Assembly (NCBI GenBank): GCA_021323255.1
Contig: JAJTCL010000085.1
Span: 1 to 9,412 of the forward strand
Reading direction: 5' to 3'
Length of the DNA stretch: 9,412 bases
DNA from: Propionibacteriaceae bacterium
GTDB lineage: Bacteria; Actinomycetota; Actinomycetes; Propionibacteriales; Propionibacteriaceae
Within the stretch, counting starts at the first letter, position 1. Every line of letters begins with the position of its first letter. A program made the position numbers and the translations under genes. The notes under the pieces were generated by a model, which saw nothing but the letters and a program-made list of their open reading frames with translations, made no database searches and was not told the DNA's origin. Of this stretch, positions 7,453 through 9,412 are shown in pieces.

Positions 7453-7470
7453 GGATCGCCCACGCGATCC
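7453..7470 (-). repeat. Perfect 7-bp hairpin in the ruvC leader
   Basis: On the minus strand GGATCGC and GCGATCC flank a 4-base GTGG loop, ending about 26 bases before the ruvC ATG. If transcription starts near the SOS box, this hairpin lies in the untranslated leader, between the promoter and the ribosome-binding site. There is no U-run, so it is not an obvious terminator. Its role is unknown. Confidence 0.5.
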
Positions 7471-7488
7471 CCCTTAACACTGAATAAA

Positions 7489-7502
7489 CGAACAGATGTT
7501 CG
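7489..7502 (-). promoter_or_regulatory. LexA/SOS box upstream of ruvCAB
   Basis: CGAACAGATGTTCG matches the Gram-positive/actinobacterial LexA operator core GAAC-N4-GTTC with one more matching base pair on each side (consensus TCGAAC-N4-GTTCGA). It lies 61 bases upstream of the ruvC ATG in the yebC-ruvC gap. A -10-like TAGGCT (7505-7510, minus strand) is 2 bases upstream of it, so bound LexA would sit on the transcription start. ruvC is a known LexA-controlled gene in mycobacteria. The match is read directly; function is inferred. Confidence 0.82.
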
Positions 7503-7580
7503 GCAGCCTATGTGGCGCCCCTGACGTTGGCGGCCGCGACACGCTGTCCGTTCGCCAACTAGTGTTGCAGCCACTCTGCC

Positions 7581-7613
7581 CGGCTGTCGGCGGGTGCCCT
7601 GAACTGCCAGCCG
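7581..7613 (-). terminator. Weak inverted repeat after yebC, possible terminator
   Basis: About 15 bases after the yebC stop, CGGCTG and CAGCCG (minus strand) can pair across a 21-base G+C-rich loop that contains smaller pairing segments. There is no U-run. It is the only stem-loop candidate between yebC and the ruvCAB promoter, so it is given as a low-confidence terminator. Confidence 0.22.
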
Positions 7614-7628
7614 TCGCGGACGTGAGCA

Positions 7629-8390
7629 CTAGCTGATCTTGGCCAGCACCTCGTCGGAAGCATCAAAGTTCGCGTACACGTTCTGCACGTCGTCAGAGTC
7701 CTCGAGGGCGTCGATGATCCTCATCAGCTTCTCGGCCGTGGGGGCGTCGACCTCCTGGGTGTACTCGGGTACGAAGGAGACCTCGGCCGACTCGTAGTCG
7801 AGTCCGGCCTGCTGCACTGCGGTGCGTACCGGCACGGTGTTGCTGGGGTCAGTGATGATCTCGAAGCTGTCACCCAGGTCGTTGATCTCTTCGGGGTCGG
7901 CGTCCAAGGTGGCCTCCAGCAGATCGTCCTCGGTAATGCTGCGACCGTCTTGCTGCTTGGCGACGATGACCACACCTTTGCGAGTGAACATCCGCGCGGT
8001 CGAACCGGCGTCGGCCATGGTCCCGCCGTTGCGAGTTACTGCGACCCGAACGTCTGATGCTGAACGATTCCGATTGTCAGTGAGGCACTCGATGAGCAAC
8101 GCGATGCCGGCCGGACCGTACGCCTCATACATCAGGGTCTCGTAGTTCGCACCGCCGCCTTCGGCCCCGGAACCGCGCTTGACAGCTCGGTCGATGTTGT
8201 CATTGGGAACTGAGTTTTTCTTTGCCTTCTGGATCGCGTCATACAGCGTCGGGTTTCCGGCTGGGTCCCCACCTCCGACGCGGGCCGCCACCTCGATGTT
8301 CTTGATCAGCTTCGCGAACAGCTTGCCGCGGCGGGCATCGACCACAGCCTTCTTGTGCTTGGTCGTGGCCCACTTGGAATGACCGGACAT
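7629..8390 (-). CDS. yebC: YebC/PmpR-family protein (TACO1 family)
   Basis: YebC-family proteins are cytoplasmic; they were long annotated as transcriptional regulators, and recent work ties several members, like mitochondrial TACO1, to ribosome function on difficult peptide stretches. The 253-residue protein starts MSGHSKWATTKHKK, the family hallmark, followed by the all-alpha domain 1 with DARRGKLFAKLIKNIEVAAR (19-38) and NPTLYDAIQKAKKNSVP (46-62). It then has the conserved YEAYGPAGIALLIECLTDNRNR (88-109), split here around G95, and the NGGTMADAGS loop (121-130). The ATG at 8388-8390 was chosen on that hallmark, with TAGGAT upstream at proper spacing; an in-frame extension to 8540 has no family likeness. 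It precedes ruvC by 201 bp, the usual actinobacterial neighbour. Residues are intact throughout. Confidence 0.96.
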   Translation of the reverse strand: MSGHSKWATTKHKKAVVDARRGKLFAKLIKNIEVAARVGGGDPAGNPTLYDAIQKAKKNSVPNDNIDRAVKRGSGAEGGGANYETLMYEAYGPAGIALLIECLTDNRNRSASDVRVAVTRNGGTMADAGSTARMFTRKGVVIVAKQQDGRSITEDDLLEATLDADPEEINDLGDSFEIITDPSNTVPVRTAVQQAGLDYESAEVSFVPEYTQEVDAPTAEKLMRIIDALEDSDDVQNVYANFDASDEVLAKIS

Positions 8391-8415
8391 GTGCGAAATC
8401 CTAACCGTCGCTTTT

Positions 8416-8458
8416 GATGCGGTTCGTTTGTGATCACAGGCGCCCACCTGACCGCATC
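8416..8458. repeat. 8-bp inverted repeat in the yebC upstream region
   Basis: GATGCGGT (8416-8423) and ACCGCATC (8451-8458) are exact reverse complements 27 bases apart. The enclosed segment contains one of the two TGTGATCACA palindromes. If the yebC message starts upstream of 8458, its leader could form this stem. Confidence 0.45.
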
Positions 8459-8490
8459 TGATGGGCTGCGAGGGTCGTCTGTGATCACAA
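8428..8490. promoter_or_regulatory. Inverted pair of operator-like sites in the yebC/DUF559 divergent region
   Basis: TTGTGATCACAG at 8428-8439 recurs as its exact reverse complement at 8479-8490. Both contain the perfect palindrome TGTGATCACA (8429-8438 and 8480-8489), 51 bp apart centre to centre. The likeness continues inward: 16 of 18 positions agree between 8428-8445 and the reverse complement of 8473-8490. The first site is 38 bases from the yebC ATG. A repeated palindrome in a divergent promoter region suggests a dimeric repressor or activator bound at two sites. It does not have the CRP/GlxR spacing (TGTGA-N6-TCACA), and I cannot name a regulator. Confidence 0.55.
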
Positions 8491-8543
8491 GTACCGAAAT
8501 GACTTCGCGACAGCCACCGCCAAGGGCGACACGCTCGCAAAAG

Positions 8544-8552
8544 TTATCCACA
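8544..8552 (+). promoter_or_regulatory. Perfect DnaA-box 9-mer (TTATCCACA)
   Basis: TTATCCACA is the consensus high-affinity DnaA box. It is a single copy lying between the yebC upstream region and the start of the DUF559-like gene, so it is not an origin (no cluster, no A+T-rich unwinding element, no dnaA or dnaN). It may tie the downstream gene to DnaA, titrate DnaA, or be chance. Confidence 0.45.
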
Positions 8553-8606
8553 GATCGCTATCGACCAGGTTACGAACGAGGGGCTGTGACCTCGAGACTC
8601 CTCGCC

Positions 8607-9412
8607 ATGAGCCTCCCGCAACACGACGACGTCCTGGATGTCGGTAACCCAATTCACGCGCGCCGACGCCCGAGCGGCCGGGATCACAGCGGAGCTGATC
8701 AGCAGTCGTTATCAGAAGGTCTTCTACAACCTCTATGTCAGTGCCGATGTCGTGTTCACGCCGCAGCTGCGGGCCAAGGCAGCATTACGGCTGGCGAGTC
8801 ATGACAGCTATGCAGGCCATCACACAGCTGCGGAGCTGTGGGGTCTTCCGGTCGCAACGACGACCACACGCACACTACGGTGCCGACACATGGCGAGCGG
8901 CTACGTCGCAAGGGCGTGAAGTCCCATCTTGGGCAATGCGACGCCCGTCGAACTCTCCGAACGGCGATTCCCGTGTCGACGCCAGAGCAGACATTCATCG
9001 ATCTGGCAGCAGTCGGGATGAACCTCGTGGATCTGGTTGTCCTCGGCGATGCAATGCTCAAAGCCAGGCTGACCACGGTCTCGGCTCTGATCGAGGCGAT
9101 AGAGGCCTGGCATGGGAGTGGGACCCGGCTCGGGCTGCGGGCGGCAAAGTTGATGCGAGAGGGCGTCGATTCCCCTATGGAAACCCGCGTGAGACTGCTC
9201 ATCGTCTTGGCTGGGCTGCCTGAGCCGACCGTGAACGTGATCGTACGGGGCGATGACGGCAGTTGGAGGATGCGATTTGATCTCTGCTACCCCACTCAAC
9301 GTCTCATCGTGGAGTATGACGGCCGCCGCCATGCCGAGAGCCCCGAACAGTGGGAACGCGACATATACCGGCGTGAAGAGCTCGATCGGATGGACTATCG
9401 ACTGCTCGTCGT
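8607..9412 (+). pseudogene. Frameshifted AbiEi-like / DUF559 (Vsr-like nuclease fold) gene, runs off right edge
   Basis: The family, common in actinobacteria, joins an AbiEi-type antitoxin-like N-terminal region to a DUF559 PD-(D/E)XK-like domain; its cellular role is poorly known. The N-terminal part reads in the frame of 8638 (FTRADARAAGITAELI, then SHDSYAGHHTAAELWGLPV) and hits a stop at 8917-8919. The rest reads in the frame of 8871, from HTTVPTHGERLRRKGVKSH on, and stays open to 9412. The DUF559 part has the expected acidic residues: E (9180-9182) in SPMETR, D (9279-9281) in RFDLCYP, E (9312-9314) in VEYDG, and H at 9330-9332. The switch equals a -1 shift within about 8850-8875. A second shift is possible near the start: ATG 8607 gives MSLPQHDDVLDVGN in the other frame, and ATG 8638 is the alternative start. 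Neither ATG has a clear ribosome-binding site. The last ~20-40 residues are outside the window. Confidence 0.75.

Noticed and set aside
7428..7574. Longer ruvC start adding 49 residues
   Set aside because: The extension is unlike RuvC, passes through the SOS box, and MRVLGIDPG at 7427 is the conserved start.
8429..8489. TGTGATCACA read as CRP/GlxR sites
   Set aside because: The half-sites TGTGA and TCACA overlap directly instead of being separated by 6 bases, so the geometry does not fit CRP-type dimers.
8391..8540. Longer yebC start adding 50 residues
   Set aside because: MSGHSKW at 8390 is the conserved family start, and the extension would translate the paired operator-like sites.
8680..8687. 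Third GATCACAG copy inside the DUF559-like gene
   Set aside because: Only an 8-base half match within coding sequence; likely chance.
8850..8880. Programmed -1 ribosomal frameshifting in the DUF559-like gene
   Set aside because: No X-XXY-YYZ slippery heptamer or clear downstream pseudoknot is visible, so a mutation or sequence error is the simpler explanation.
8901..9332. Minus-strand open frames opposite the DUF559-like gene
   Set aside because: No family likeness; the plus strand has a clear DUF559 core here.
1..9412. tRNA, rRNA, CRISPR arrays, insertion sequences, replication origin
   Set aside because: None seen: no tRNA-like cloverleaf, no regularly spaced repeats, no transposase, and only one DnaA box.

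Overview
This window is a chromosomal segment of an actinobacterium (Actinomycetota). It has moderately high G+C by eye. The evidence is the minus-strand gene order yebC-ruvC-ruvA-ruvB-yajC-secD-secF-(channel)-relA, which is the classic actinobacterial backbone, together with frequent GTG starts, an actinobacterial-type SOS box, a SecD with a long Pro/Ser/Thr/Glu-rich extracytoplasmic insert, and a DUF559-type gene of a family abundant in actinobacteria. I cannot name the genus from sequence alone.

Layout, from the right edge in the direction of transcription. At about 8607-9412 (+ strand) lies a frame-disrupted gene for an AbiEi-antitoxin-like / DUF559 (Vsr-like nuclease fold) protein that runs off the window. 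It is divergent from yebC. The roughly 215-bp region between them holds a pair of inverted 12-bp near-palindromic sites, an 8-bp inverted repeat and one perfect DnaA-box 9-mer. yebC (8390-7629) is followed by a 201-bp gap carrying a LexA/SOS box and then the tightly packed ruvC-ruvA-ruvB cluster (7427-5181), which encodes the Holliday-junction resolvasome. A 176-bp gap leads to yajC-secD-secF (5004-1547), encoding accessory components of the Sec translocon. Four bases after secF starts a two-transmembrane K+ channel with a cytoplasmic RCK module (1542-427). At the left edge is the N-terminal part of relA/rel (316-1), the (p)ppGpp synthetase/hydrolase, which starts at GTG behind a strong ribosome-binding site.

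Together the minus-strand genes cover three jobs: recombination repair (yebC neighbourhood and ruvCAB, with visible SOS control), protein export driven by the proton motive force (yajC-secDF), and stress/ion homeostasis (channel, relA). In many actinobacteria apt sits between secF and relA. Here apt is absent and the RCK channel takes that position, translationally coupled to secF.

I do not see an obviously new multi-gene system. The most interesting items are the channel embedded in the sec operon, the paired operator-like sites upstream of yebC, and the broken DUF559 gene at the syntenic boundary.
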